Position numbers and translations under genes: made by a program | Source: Forficula auricularia | Lineage: Eukaryota; Arthropoda; Insecta; Dermaptera; Forficulidae | Reading direction: 5' to 3' | Assembly (NCBI GenBank): GCA_024734495.1 | Contig: JALMQS010000030.1 | Location: 12,192,378-12,256,377 of the forward strand | Length of the DNA: 64,000 bases | Notes under the pieces: generated by a model | Told to the model about the DNA's origin: nothing | The model's input: only the letters and a program-made list of their open reading frames with translations | Database searches by the model: none | Part shown: one piece after another, positions 1 to 10,282 of the stretch | Numbering within the stretch: position 1 is the stretch's first letter | How the letters are laid out: the number at the start of each line of letters is the position of its first letter

Positions 1-128
1 TGGTTTTGCCCAATTTTTTTAATCAAAATAGTTTCAGCCGTTTTTTAGATATTTCGAAAAAAAAGAGAAGAAAAAACACACTTTTTTCATACACGATTTC
101 AATACTTGACCATACCCTGTACGGTAAA
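1..128 (+). repeat. R1 family repeat, right end (cut by window edge)
   Basis: This is the terminal part of a non-coding repeat, here called R1, that recurs at 6560-6962, 32865-33615, 52425-52965, 56571-56920 and 59747-60290. Shared landmarks are TTTCAGCCGTTTTT, ACTTGACCATACCCTGTA and a closing GGTAAAGTAA. The complete copies carry ACTTTACCATACA-type inverted ends. No coding potential is visible. Confidence 0.7.
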
Positions 129-745
129 GTAAATTTTTTGTAGTTAATTCACTAATACTTGGCTGCGTCCGTGAGGCAGTAGACGGGAGTAATATGCAAC
201 ATGCCACACTTAGTTATCTTGATAGATCTTTGCAACTTTGAGAAGAAAAATGGAAGGAAAAGTGACAATATTAACAAAACTTATTCTCGGTATATTTTGC
301 AGATGGTTAGGAGTAGGGTATGGAGTTAAAGCCCTTCTCTTTAAAATTTAAATATGATATAATAAATAAATTATAAAGGATTGAAATTAGAGATGTTTCA
401 CAAAATAATATAATAAACTAATAAAAACATTATTATTCGATTTAATTAACCTGACCCAATTTTATTTCCATAATTTTATGTATAAATAATTAATTGTAAT
501 AAACTATAAGTGAATTTTAAAATAATTCAATTGATTAATTTGATCAAGTAAAAAACACCTGTTTTTATTTTATTTTGTTTATGCTTTTGCCATGAGAACG
601 TGTGTTATAGAATTCAATAAAATCATTAAAATAAAATGTATTTTCTTGATTTTCTGATATTAAAATCTAATCAATTCTCCACATTCCGATTCGCTGCAAT
701 CCAACTTCAATCTGAATCCAAAATTAATAATTTTTCGAGAGTCTG
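129..745. other. AT-rich stretch, nothing recognised
   Basis: No repeat partner in this window, RNA gene or convincing exon was seen. Short open frames that run from here into the next foldback are treated as chance. Confidence 0.5.
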
Positions 746-882
746 CGGTGTTGGTGAAACATATTTTAATAAAAGAAAAGTGAAAAATATTTTTTTGAAA
801 ATTATTATTTACTATGTGTTATTCAGTAGGTCACTTGTTTCACGTGTAAAAAATAAAAAAAGAGAGAGTTTGCTCAATATGT

Positions 883-966
883 ATATTTTGGCTGTCAACC
901 CATTGTCAGAGATACAGAAAATAACTATCGTCATTCTGTATCTCCTGACGATGGGTTGACAGCCAA
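883..966. repeat. Short palindrome with TGGGTTGACAGCC core
   Basis: The two arms read TTTTGGCTGTCAACCCAT and its complement around a short centre. The right arm contains CTGACGA, then T, then GGGTTGACAGCC, then AAAATATA. This is a decayed version of the hammerhead-like pattern seen more clearly at 62898-62948. Related copies on the minus strand lie near 21065-21100 and 47735-47765. Confidence 0.6.
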
Positions 967-978
967 AATATATATATA

Positions 979-1530
979 TGTTTCAGTAAAAACCCGTTTT
1001 TCATAAGAAAGGTTCTTACTAGTTAAAACGCTTTTCAGTGAATACCTTGTAGCAACTAGAATTTACTGATGTTGATTAGTTTGGTTCAAAGGTCTAGAAT
1101 CTTCATTTTTGACCTTCCGCCTCATTTTGGGTCTTTATTTGCAAACTTTTAAACGAAAATGTCAAAAATAACATCTTATACAACTTGCTTCTAACTTTTG
1201 ACATTTTCGTTTAAAATTTTTTGAAAAATAAACACCCAAAATGAGGCGGATTTTGGTTGCTTTGCTTCTAATTTTTTAAACGAAAATGTCAAAAATTCTT
1301 CTACAGTCTTTGCTTCTAATTTTTGACATTTTCGTTTAAATTTTTTTGAAAAAATTAACACCCAAAATGAGGCGGAATATCAAAAATTAAGATACTCAGA
1401 CCTTCGAACTAAACTCAACCAACATTAGTAAATTCTAATTTCCACAAAGGTATTCAGTGAAACGCGTTTTAACTAGTAAGAACCTGTTCTTACAATAAAA
1501 CGGGTTATAAACGGGTTTTTACTGCAACAT
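979..1530. repeat. Foldback element, family B
   Basis: The ends carry AAAACCCGTTTTT and AACGGGTTTTTACTG in inverted orientation. Inner arms include CCGCCTCATTTTGGGT and its complement. Two extra internal hairpins are built from AAACGAAAATGTCAAAA and its complement (about 1151-1225 and 1276-1342). A second, less perfect copy is at 21255-21610. No transposase is present, so this is a non-autonomous foldback of unknown superfamily. Confidence 0.75.
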
Positions 1531-1720
1531 TTATATGTATATTTCGGGAAAATCCGCCTCTCTTTTATTTCTTACATCGTGAAACAAGTGACCTAGTAGA
1601 ATAACTCATAGTAAATAATAATTTTCCAAAAAATATTTTTACTTTTCTTTTTATTAAAAAATTAATATAATTATCTAATAGTCTCGTAAAATGGCTATAA
1701 TGGTTCACTATGTAAAATTA

Positions 1721-1912
1721 AAGGAGACAATAAAAGAATGTGTCTTTCTGCTTAAAATATTTTTTTTAAATATTTATACAGAGACTATAGTTTCAGGACT
1801 TTCTCCCACTTCATCATTACAATTGATTTACAGTGAATTGATGTATGAAGCCTCTTTATAAACAAATAATTTATTTTTTTCAGCAAAAGACACATCAATT
1901 TTTTTTTGTCTC
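1721..1912. repeat. Foldback element, family C (degenerate)
   Basis: The left end reads GGAGACAATAAAAGAATG and the right end carries the complementary GACACATC...TTTGTCTC. The near-perfect copy at 44038-44287 has the same ends, and a third end fragment lies at 30010-30050. On the minus strand at 1783-1817 it holds TGATGAAG, an imperfect hairpin, and GAAACTATAGTC, which is a hammerhead-like core. Confidence 0.6.
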
Positions 1913-2677
1913 ATTTAATTCTAGTAAAAATTTGCTACTCATAGGACAAAAAAGAAACTTTCAATTTAAGACATCAATAGTTGGCTGAATTTTGTTTTTT
2001 TATGGATTGAATGCAAGAAGCCTCAACCCCTTTGAAACTCGAAACACCTCTGCATCACGCGACACAGAAGGAGGAAATTCGATCAAACAAAAGATGTAGG
2101 CACACATTTTAGTCTTAAAAGTAGCAACTATACCAAATTTCAAGTTTCTATTCGCAATAGTTTCGTCGAAATTGCGATATCTTAAAATGAAACCCTGTTT
2201 TTCTAATTTGTTTGTTATGAATCAATACTGAGTGGTAGTTGGATTTTATTTGTATCGAGAGATAGCAAAACAAGTTCATTGAAAAAGTTATATTTCAAGA
2301 TATTCATTGGAATATAGAAATTTTAAGAGCAATCAAAACTTGCACAGTAGTTATTTTTTATTTTACTATTCAAATCCGACTATATAGCTCGGCATCAAAT
2401 GAATTATTATTCGAAAAGTTGGATTTATGGAAATAGAAATCCATTGGAAATAATTACAATGAACAGTCATAATAAGAGAATTTAGTAGAAAAGTTTTAAA
2501 TGAAAAGATTTTGTTTCACTGAGCGTAGCGGAGTTTTTGATTCATAATTGAAATCAATGAGGTTGTCCTCTGCTTGATGTGGGCACAACAGTAAATACAA
2601 TATGTACTAGCAACATGTACCTATATAAGTATATAATCCATAGGGTGGGTCCGGTGTGTCCTTGCCTAGGGTATTTT
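1913..2677. other. AT-rich stretch with one family E fragment
   Basis: It is mostly featureless. At 2521-2600 it holds a fragment of family E (GTAGCGGAG, TTGATTCAT, TTGTCCTCTGCTTGATG). Family E recurs at 4141-4195, 10231-10275, 19397-19460, 21815-21880, 37010-37056, 43800-43890, 44300-44465 and 59624-59705, usually next to TATATA runs. Confidence 0.45.
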
Positions 2678-2851
2678 TTAATTCTTACGCTGACAGGATT
2701 GCTCATGATGGTTTGAAGCAACTGAAAAAATGTCTCCCCAAGTTTCAAGTCTCTGTCCCAATGTCAACCCTTGCCGCAACAGCGATCTAAGTGGTCCCAG
2801 TCTGAATAACATGGGGCTTTTGGCATTGAACTCACTCAATTTTTGAACGAA
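2678..2851 (-). pseudogene. Short open frame, possible coding relic
   Basis: A 57-codon minus-strand frame is open from about 2851 to a stop at 2678. Its composition is noticeably less AT-rich than its surroundings. The peptide contains FVQKLSEF, LGPLRSLLRQG and ETWGDIFSVASNHHEQ, which looks more like real protein than random AT-rich translation. There is no start codon or clear splice site, and I do not recognise the family. It may be an exon or an old transposon fragment; chance is not excluded. Confidence 0.25.
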
Positions 2852-2986
2852 GTTCCTTATGGGACGCCTCGGAGGGGTACCCTAGCCGGTGAAAAACGTC
2901 CGTAACGTTAAAAAAAGCGTGCCAATGCTCATGCGCGCGCATCCACTCAGGTCGTCACTCTGGAGGCGGGGCCTCTGGCTTGTGCT

Positions 2987-3214
2987 GTGGTCGGGAATAT
3001 TAACTTCAAAGATAAGCAATCAGAGTCATTTAAAACTTTTCTGAAAAATACATTTGATTTAAATATGAACAATAATGAAGATGAATCCACTACGAGAGAC
3101 AATACTACTATCGATGCTGTTTTCTCGAGATATTTGGCAAAAATCGAATCACAAATATATATATCTTATTTTAGTTACCATAAAGCTATAGTTTCTATGA
3201 TAGAACATAATTAG
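2987..3214 (+). pseudogene. C-terminal coding fragment, probably transposon-derived
   Basis: This 75-codon frame opens with GTG and has no preceding ATG, so its 5' limit is uncertain. The conserved-looking part is SESFKTFLKNTFDL (about residues 12-25), then TTRDNTTIDAVFSRYL and YISYFSYHKAIVSM, close to the C-terminus. I recall similar tails (RDN-TIDAVFSRYL...YISYFSYH) in multi-copy, unnamed invertebrate proteins that look like transposon products, but I cannot name the family. AATAAA lies about 90 bases after the stop, so this could be a true 3' end. The upstream sequence is GC-richer but not obviously coding. Confidence 0.35.
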
Positions 3215-3517
3215 GCTTAATTATTATTATTCATATAAATACCTGTTTCTTTTTGTATATTATTATTATTATATATTATATATTTTTATAAATCATTGTA
3301 AATAAAATAAAGGTGTTAAGATAATTTTATAAAGTAGTTTCTTTGCTTTTTATCGATAAAAAAATCATAATAAAAAATGTATACCCGAATAATTATTTTT
3401 CTTTATACCTAGAATAGAACTTAAAATTAATATTTTTATAATAAGGAACTTCGTTCCTATCCGGTGTCCTATGACACAGATCTATTTTTTATTCCGGCCA
3501 AACTAATTATTCAAAAA

Positions 3518-3727
3518 ATTGAAACTCTCTCAGACTTTATCCTTATAATACTCGCTATCCTTCAGAATTTTTACAAATTTTTAGCTATTATAATTTTTGA
3601 GTCTATAATTTACTAACGTCTAAGATATAGCAGCATTTTATCTGTAGCTTTATAATAGCTGAAAATCAGTAAAAATTCCGAAGGATAGCCACTATTATGA
3701 GGATAAAGTCTACAGAGTTTCAATTTT
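3518..3727. repeat. Foldback, ~75-bp arms
   Basis: The left arm (ATTGAAACTCTCTCAGACTT...) and right arm (...GATAAAGTCTACAGAGTTTCAAT) are complementary. Both include CTATCCTTC/GAAGGATAG, and a short centre separates them. No coding sequence is present. Confidence 0.75.
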
Positions 3728-3759
3728 TAGAACCAAAAATGCTTTGCACTTCATGTAAA

Positions 3760-3840
3760 TTTATAAGTGCTAACCCAAAAGTTTCCAGAATGATGAATGT
3801 CTTTCATTCTGAAACTTTTGGGTCCAGGCACGTTATAAAT
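3760..3840. repeat. Short palindrome
   Basis: The arms TTTATAAGTGC...ACCCAAAAGTTTC and GAAACTTTTGGGT...GCACGTTATAAA pair around a ~20-base centre that is itself complementary (CAGAATGA/TCATTCTG). The stem is long enough to form a cruciform. Confidence 0.7.
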
Positions 3841-3918
3841 TGTACACAAGCAAAATTTTTTTATTGTTGACAAGGCTTGGTTCGATCACATATGTGAACC
3901 GCATTTTGTGTATAATAC

Positions 3919-3973
3919 CTAATTGACTGAAGATGGCCAAATAAAATCTGGCAGGCCGAAAACGTCTTATTAG
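3919..3973 (+). ncRNA. Hammerhead-ribozyme-like motif
   Basis: What is seen: CTGAAGA at 3927-3933, one extra base, GGCC/GGCC as stem II (3935-3938 with 3954-3957), GAAA, then ACGTC ending at 3966. CTAATTGA upstream pairs with TTATTAG downstream as stem I, with one bulged base. The hammerhead core consensus is CUGANGA, stem II, GAAA, stem III, NUH. It departs from this by an unpaired base between CUGANGA and stem II and by a stem III of at most one pair, so activity is doubtful. Confidence 0.4.
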
Positions 3974-4064
3974 CAGGTGTTTATGAACCCAGGATTCCAT
4001 CTTCTTGGCTGATACCTCCTCCGTCTATGTACAGTTTCATCCAGCCACCAACTCTAACAATAAT

Positions 4065-4140
4065 TATATATATATATATATATATATCTTAATATATATA
4101 AATCATACATATTTATATTTCATATAATATATATATGTTT
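4065..4140. repeat. TA dinucleotide microsatellite
   Basis: A run of TATATATA of about 23 bases is followed by interrupted TA-rich sequence. It sits just upstream of a family E end, a pairing also seen near 44336. Confidence 0.8.
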
Positions 4141-4237
4141 ATTAGCATCGAATCACTGAGGACAATCTCATTGATTTCTCTTTAAGAAAAGTTGAAAAAT
4201 AAAACCTTCAATTTATTCCTAGAGCAAGTCAGGCTGT

Positions 4238-4612
4238 TTGCATCTTGTGCTATATTTATTTCTTTGTTTGACTGGGAATGAACGAATGAACGGGTTAACG
4301 GGCGTTACAAGAGGGTTTTCTGTTTTCAGGGGAGAAATTTGTGTCTGGTACAGGAAGTCGGTTAAAAAACAATCCGAACAAGATCCCGTTCGAAATAGCA
4401 GCAGCATCCAACAAATTGGCTTGAATGCTCAGCAAAAATTCCTCTCAGGGCCCTCCTCTTCGGCAGACACACACAGAATATACCTCCATTCGAATGCAAC
4501 CGAGCAAATTGGTTTTTGTCTAAAGGATCCTTTTGTGAAATCAAATTTGGAATTTCTTGTGTTCTTGAACAAACGTAAAAACAAAATTACATTTTTTCCC
4601 TTTTTGGTATAA
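4238..4612 (+). CDS. Hypothetical 124-codon ORF
   Basis: An ATG-initiated frame lies in a locally GC-richer, apparently single-copy stretch (about 4240-4540). Residues 1-12 are hydrophobic. The middle is polar (SSSIQQIG, GPSSSADTH) and the last ~20 residues are translated AT-rich sequence. A possible splice acceptor (TTCTGTTTTCAG) at 4318-4329 would make the true exon start there. I recognise no domain. It could be an untranslated exon or chance. Confidence 0.2.
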   Translation: MHLVLYLFLCLTGNERMNGLTGVTRGFSVFRGEICVWYRKSVKKQSEQDPVRNSSSIQQIGLNAQQKFLSGPSSSADTHRIYLHSNATEQIGFCLKDPFVKSNLEFLVFLNKRKNKITFFPFLV

Positions 4613-4705
4613 ATATTCATTCATTGTAAGCCTTTCCATGATGTTTGTCTGTCTGTCATAAGCGCATTACTTATAGAAATAGATATAAATATTTATTATT
4701 TAGAG

Positions 4706-4800
4706 CAGTGTTTCTCAACATTTTGTAGAGCGAGGAACCCTAGAGCACTTATATTTATTTCTGAGGAATCCCCTAGCACTAAAATATGAGATATTTAATT
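4706..4800 (+). mobile_element. hAT-like terminal fragment
   Basis: The sequence CAGTGTTTCTCAACATTTT...GCGAGGAACCC matches the typical end of several hAT elements (CAGTG-TTCTCAACC, then GGAACCC). No opposite end or target duplication was found nearby, so it is probably a truncated relic. Confidence 0.4.
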
Positions 4801-5065
4801 TTTCGTCAAAATATCAACATCATGCTACTTTTATAGCTTCCAAATATAACATACCGCCGCCGATGACGGTGTTGCCACATTTTAAAAATTTGCTAGATTT
4901 TGGGGAAATTGGGTACAAAAAACGTGCATTTTAAATTACAATACCTAACATTTTTATTTTCATGAATAATATTATTATTAAAGTTTTTGATAATGTCATT
5001 GAGATACCCATATGCTCCTTTCGGATCGGACGGTTTTTTTTACATATTCAATGTATACTCATAAA

Positions 5066-6373
5066 TAGAGACCAGATTCCTATGCAATTGCATATTTTGT
5101 TTGTCGCCACATACGACTCAGGGAATCAATTATCTATCCGAATCATGCATCTAGGATACTGTGGTTTAAATTTTATATTGCATATTTTTGCATATTTGAG
5201 TAATATTGCATGAAATTGCATATTTGAAGGATATTGCATAAAATTGTATATTTCGTGCCAAATACAGAGGTTTTACAAATATTTTAAAAATTATATTCAC
5301 AAATTTTTTTGATTAAAATAAAAATAATTTTTCAAAAATATTTACTTTTTCTGTTAAAGGATTGTTTCCTGAAAAATAATTTTTTTAGCGAAATCCTTGA
5401 TATCAATCGAATACCATTATTCCATCTCATGGCGAGGTCGGACTTGCGTCGCACCGCTCGATATTATAGCAGATCAAAAAACTTATAAATGAGAAAGAAA
5501 GCAATCTTATTTTATAATTTTCATCTATCTGAAGGTTCACTGTATCATTTTAATGTAAGAAAATAGCATTTTAATTAAGAATTTTGTAGTTTAAAGGAAA
5601 TTGTATAAAAAGATTCAATTTCTTCTCTCAGGAAGCGAATCAACTAGAAATGGCGAAATGTTTTATTTTTTTCTCATTAGATATTTATTCAAATATATTG
5701 AAATTTCATATCTGTATATTATTATCATTTACCTTTTATATGCAATATTTATTATTGATAAATTTGCATTTTAAAAGAGGTAGTTTATTTGAGTCAAATT
5801 TGAAAAAACGCTAATAACTCCTTTGAAAACTTTTTTAAAAATATAAAATTAATAGATCTTATAAAACAATTAATTATTAATAATTTGTTTCAATTTTGAA
5901 CGAAATCGGTACAGTACTTTTTGAGAAAATGGTCAAAAGCCATCTGAACCGTCTATGAAAAGCCGTTTTAGAAACATTTTAAAATGCACCTCCATGTCAC
6001 AAGTCAATATTTCATTTCATATAACTTTTTAAACTTTTTTCAAAGGCATCGCTTGCTTTCAAAAAGCGGCCTTTCATAGACAGTTCAGATGGTTTTTGAC
6101 CATTTTCTCAAAAAGTACTGCACCGATTTCGTTCAACATTAAAGTAAATTATTATCAATTAATTGTTTTATAATATCTATTAATTTTATATTTAAAAAAA
6201 ATTCAACGGAGTTATTAGCGTTTTTTTCAAATTGGACTTCATATAAACTACCCTTTATAATGCAAATTTCTCAATAATAGATATTGCATATATAAGATAA
6301 ATGAAAATAATACACAGATATGAAATTTCAATAAATTGGAATAAATATCTAATGAGCAAAATAATAATAAAAC
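5066..6373 (+). mobile_element. Family A (hAT-type) element, truncated copy
   Basis: It begins TAGAGACCAGATTCC, the same end as the complete copy at 44964-46611, and is co-linear with the left part of the copy at 23936-27200. From about 5651 to 6373 it is a large palindrome with arms of ~350 bp around a ~90-base loop centred near 6010; CATAGACGGTTCAGATGG and its complement mark the two arms. The right arm stops abruptly near 6373, so the far half of the element is missing. Confidence 0.7.
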
Positions 6374-6559
6374 AATTTAAATGATGTTTTAACTTTGTTA
6401 CTAATGTAACGTAATCGTTGTATTATAAGAAAGTTAAAGAACTTTTAGAGCAACAAACATGGTATCACTGAGACAAAAATACTGATGTTCACCGCATTCT
6501 TAAGTATTAATGGTTTTATTTGAGTAAGTAATACTTAGACTCTAAATTTAGTAATTTTG

Positions 6560-6962
6560 GCTCCAGAGAAAAAAATATTTTCGTTATTATAGGTTCATTT
6601 TATAGTATATTTCATTTTACTTGTTTTTTAGTTTGAAAACATTATAATTTTAATTTTGGGTCGATATTCATCAAAATCTAATCAGCTCTTAACCTCAATG
6701 CAACAAAACTACGTTTGAAATTTGGTTTTGATATTCACACTTGTTTTTGAGCTAGCTCGTCAACAAAATTTGGTAACCCACAGACTGTTCACTTATTAGA
6801 GCTTTTTTGTAGACCGAAATGCCCCTGGTTTCTGCCCAACTTTTTTTATCAAAATAGTTTCAGCCGTTTTTTGAGATATTTCCGAAAAAAAAGAAGCAAA
6901 AAAAAAACTACTTTTTTCATGCACGATTATAATACTTGACCATACCCTGTATGGTAAAAGGA
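6560..6962 (+). repeat. R1 repeat, partial copy
   Basis: It shares TTTTCGTTATT...GGTTCATTTTATAG with 52515-52590 and the standard R1 tail ending CCATACCCTGTATGGTAAA. The segment containing the C-run found in other R1 copies is missing. Confidence 0.65.
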
Positions 6963-7920
6963 ATAGAAGAGGTCCCTCAAGATTTTTAAAAATTTCCAAA
7001 ATAGTAAAAAATTGAATTCCAAAAAAAAATTCTCGTCATGTTATTATTGTCTACGTTGAAAATTATAAAATGAAATAAAAATTTAAAGTAATTCAATATA
7101 TCAATTTATAGAGGTCACTCTCAAGATTTTTTTAATTTTAAAAGTAATGTATCTTTAGATGTTTTCGAGTGAACCTTCTATCGGCACATACAAATCTATT
7201 TCAGTTGCCTTATAAGTATATTCTTCACTCCAAAATGTTTAAATATATTTAAAATATTTATATATTATTTATTTATTTCCTTTTCTTCCAATATTTTCTT
7301 TTCTTAAGGAGGTTCAGGACAGCTCATCTATCTGGTTGATCTTCGAAAAATCTTTTGTATTTCTGCTGAGTGACAACGTTCTGCCTACTAAATTTCTTAA
7401 TAAAAAAAAATTGTTAAAAATGAGGTTAATTTCGAATAAAATCTTTATTTTTGATAATATTATAATAAAAAAGAATATTGAGATCAATTTTTTCTTCTGA
7501 TTATAAAATCATTTATTTAACACAAAAACGATTTCAAGAAATAGAGTTGGAATTCTACATAGTGCATTTTGTTATATTCTGTTGGCTGCATATGACTCTT
7601 TATTTTTACATTTATGAATAACTAATTAACTAGACTTTAAAATCTATTGAAAAATGTATCATTCGATTCATAAACATTGAATTATTGATCTGTATAAATT
7701 TCTTGAAAATGATATAATTTGTATAGAAGTTATAGCCCTTTTAAAAGCTCGGTTCATTTACTTCCATGTTAAAAGGACAATTTTCAATAATTTATTTCTG
7801 CAATGGGACAGACGATCAACTTCAAATTTCGGGAATAAATATTTAATGGCATCAATGATTCGATGCTAAAAATTTGACAATTTTCTTTTAAAAATGATAA
7901 ACAGTCACGAACCCCCTTAA
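6963..7920. other. AT-rich stretch, nothing recognised
   Basis: Neither strand shows a convincing ORF, RNA gene or repeat partner within the window. Confidence 0.5.
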
Positions 7921-8524
7921 TCTATATAATAAAAATGAATTTCTTTTTCTTTGTAAGCGCGGATCTCTCAAATGCCTGGACCGATTTAGCTAATTTTTTT
8001 TTTTAATGTTCGTAATAGTCCAATTCAGGTTAATACGTAAAAAAAAATTGGAAAAGTTGCCCGGAAAATTGGAAAATTCACGAAATACTAAAACAAAATG
8101 GGTTTAGCCAACCTAGCTTGCCAAACAATAAAATAACTAAACTAGCAAACTAACTTTGTGTTGGCAGCCCTATCTGTCACATTTTTGAGATGTCATTTAT
8201 TCTTAATAGCATAGAGAAAAGAGATCTAACCACATTATCGTTGAAGAGGAATTTAATAATGCAACACAGATTTAAAAAAACTATCTATTTTTTTAAAGTA
8301 CATTTAAAAACAAAAATTAAAAAAATAAACTCCAACGGATCGTTGTTAAACTTTATCCAATGTACTATCTTATTCTAAAATAAAGTACTTTAAAATATAA
8401 TTTTACAAAAAACTATATATGACCTTTTTTGTGGTCCTCAAGGTACTTAATTACAATGAATTTTAAATCCCACAAATATTAATTTGACAATTTAATTGAC
8501 GAACTCAAAAATTGTTATTTAATT

Positions 8525-9335
8525 AAATAAACTGCAACGGATCGTTGCTAAACTTTATCCAAATTCATTTGAAATATTAATATGTTTATTCCTTCATTAT
8601 TAATCAGATATCACTTGCTATTTGCAGTTCATGTTAACCATGCGCAAATCCAGGGGAGCGATGGGGGCGACCGCCCCCCCCAAAGCATTGGAGATCAACA
8701 ATTTTTATATGTTTATTTAATCTTTTTTTGTTATATAACATTAAATTTTAAAATTGAAGAAAATAAAGTTCTATGTGGGGGGGGGGCGTCTCTGGCCGCC
8801 CCCCCACCCCCAGCTTGGACAATTCGACTGCGACACACTTCCGAGATCAAAAGTAGATCTTATATACCGGCGACCGCCCCCCCCCCCCCCAAATCAGAGG
8901 TCTGGATCCGCGCCTGATGTTGACTTTATTTCAAAAATAATGATCGATTCTCATTTAACAGTCGAGGAATAACCATTCTACATTCGATTTTTGACGTTTC
9001 GGTTTTTATTGGTAGCCATTGGTGAAGACATGGAGGAATCGACTTAAAATCAAAAATACCAATCGATTCTTATCTAATACTTGAGGAATAACAATTCTAC
9101 ATTAGATTTTTGACCCTTCGATTATTATTGGTAACCATTGCTGAAGACATGGAGGAATCGACTTAAAATCAAAAATAACGATCGATTCTTATCTAATAGT
9201 AGAGGAATAACCTTATTGCATTCCATTTTTGATGTTTTGACTATTAATGGCAAGCTCTACTGAAAACGTGGAAAAATCGACTTAAAATCAATAAGACTAA
9301 ATTCTTTTATGATAAACAACTCAAGCTTGAGAATA
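8525..9335 (+). repeat. Element with ~120-bp tandem repeats and terminal hairpins
   Basis: Three to four diverged copies of a ~118-122-bp unit begin near 8932, 9049, 9170 and 9286, each with AAAATCAAAAATA, CGATTCTTATCTAATA and GAGGAATAAC. One end has GCAACGGATCGTTGC, a perfect hairpin. The other has AACTCAAGCTTGAG. The same structure occurs inverted at 37245-37845 and 54698-55236, so it is a mobile or duplicated unit rather than a simple satellite. Terminal hairpins with internal minisatellite recall Helentron-type elements, but that is inference. Confidence 0.6.
8639..8916 (+). mobile_element. hAT-type MITE with 8-bp target duplication
   Basis: The 278-bp element runs from CATGCGCAAATCCAG to CTGGATCCGCGCCTG (inverted ends with a few mismatches). 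It is flanked by ATGTTAAC (8631-8638) and ATGTTGAC (8917-8924), an 8-bp duplication with one difference. The related repeat copy at 55129-55136 has a single GTCAACAT at this point, which is the empty site. Eight-base duplications are the hAT hallmark. The interior has long C/G runs and no transposase. Confidence 0.75.
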
Positions 9336-9795
9336 AGAGAATTTTTTATAAATAGAGATTTTTAATACATTTTAAATATTTGTTTCATCTTATTTGTTAT
9401 GAGTGTATATTGCAGTTAAATAGAATCACAAATTATGTCTATTTAAGACTTTATAATAAAACAATTATATTTATTCTCTGTTACTAATAAAACATCAATA
9501 AAGCAGCCACGTGGGGGTCCAGGGGCGAAGCCCCTGGCTAGCAAAAGGCGCCGCCGAAGGCGGGCTGCAAGCTAGTCTCATATAAAAACGAATTTAAATA
9601 TTCCTACCCATGGAAATATGTACCTATAGATATAAATTCATCCGCTATACGTTCTCTCTTTTTATTTATTTTCAGAACATAAAGTGAGAGACTCGTCGCT
9701 ATTTATTCACGGAGATATTTTAAATTCATCCTACATGTTAAAATTTAGATAATAGTGGAATTTATTGTATGTGTATACAGTTAACAAAGAGGGTT

Positions 9796-9975
9796 ATGGC
9801 AAACAATGCTGTCTCTGTCGTTCTTCGCTATTTAAATTACGAGTCTCCATTGGCGTTAAATAAAGCTTGGCTGTTCAAATTATTATTATCGGCTCTTTTG
9901 TTACAATTACCCGCCATATTATTACTATTATTATTAGTATGTTACTATGATAATAGAGAAAAGTATGGAATTTTG
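9796..9975 (+). CDS. Candidate 5' coding exon, membrane anchor
   Basis: ATG at 9796 opens a 60-codon frame in apparently single-copy sequence, reading MANNAVSVVLRYLNY, then a strongly hydrophobic stretch LLLSALLLQLPAILLLLLLV (about residues 31-50). The frame runs to a plausible splice donor, TTG|GTTAGT, at 9975/9976, and meets a stop just beyond. It fits a first exon encoding a signal anchor, but no partner exon was found and low-complexity leucine codons (TTA/TTG) could arise by chance. Confidence 0.3.
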
Positions 9976-10282
9976 GTTAGTATTTAAATTAGATTTAAAT
10001 ATTTAGTAGAAATACTTGATGTTATTATTGTTATTATTATTACTTTCATTCTGCAAAGAATTTATCCCAATACTTGGTATTTGTCAAGAATGCATATTTC
10101 ACTTCATTCTATTTAAGTTATATGTAGAGCGAATGAATAATAGTCTTGGGTAATAAATTGCCGCATTTTGATATCACAATTAGTTCCTGAGCTATACCAA
10201 TTTTTACCTACCATTTATTTCATTCATAAAGAGAAATCAATGAAGGTGTCCTCTGCTTGATGTAAATAAATATATACCATAC
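9976..10282. other. AT-rich stretch with a family E fragment
   Basis: It contains TTATTATTATTA runs and, at 10231-10275, the family E motif GAGAAATCAATGAAG...GTCCTCTGCTTGATG. Nothing else is recognised. Confidence 0.45.

Larger units (their letters stand above)
761..1660. repeat. Nested foldback, outer arms
   Basis: The arms at about 763-846 and 1578-1660 are reverse complements. Both contain GTCACTTGTTTCACG or its complement, and both run into TTTTAATAAAAGAAAAGT-like sequence. They enclose two further inverted repeats (883-966 and 979-1530), giving a three-level palindrome. The outer arm resembles the foldbacks at 20944-21215 and 47604-47909, which share the motif actatgagttaa. Confidence 0.7.
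7921..9576 (+). mobile_element. Helitron-like element, non-autonomous
   Basis: The left end is A followed by TCTATATAATAAAAATGAA, a start typical of Helitrons (TC after A). The right end carries two stable hairpins with GAA loops, CCAGGGGC/GCCCCTGG (9519-9537) and CCGCC/GGCGG (9551-9563). About nine bases after the second comes CTAGT (9572-9576), matching the CTRRT terminus. No terminal inverted repeat or Rep/helicase coding is present. The base after CTAGT is C rather than the expected T. Inside lie the tandem-repeat unit at 8525-9335 and the hAT MITE at 8639-8916. Confidence 0.6.

Noticed and set aside
636..959. 107-codon plus-strand frame
   Set aside because: It spans the outer and inner arms of a foldback and has no domain-like composition; it is a chance frame.
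4097..4140. TA-rich tract as a centromere or origin
   Set aside because: Short TA microsatellites recur next to family E and need no such explanation.
9519..9563. GC hairpins as bacterial-type terminators
   Set aside because: No bacterial gene context; the following CTAGC/CTAGT fits a Helitron end better.
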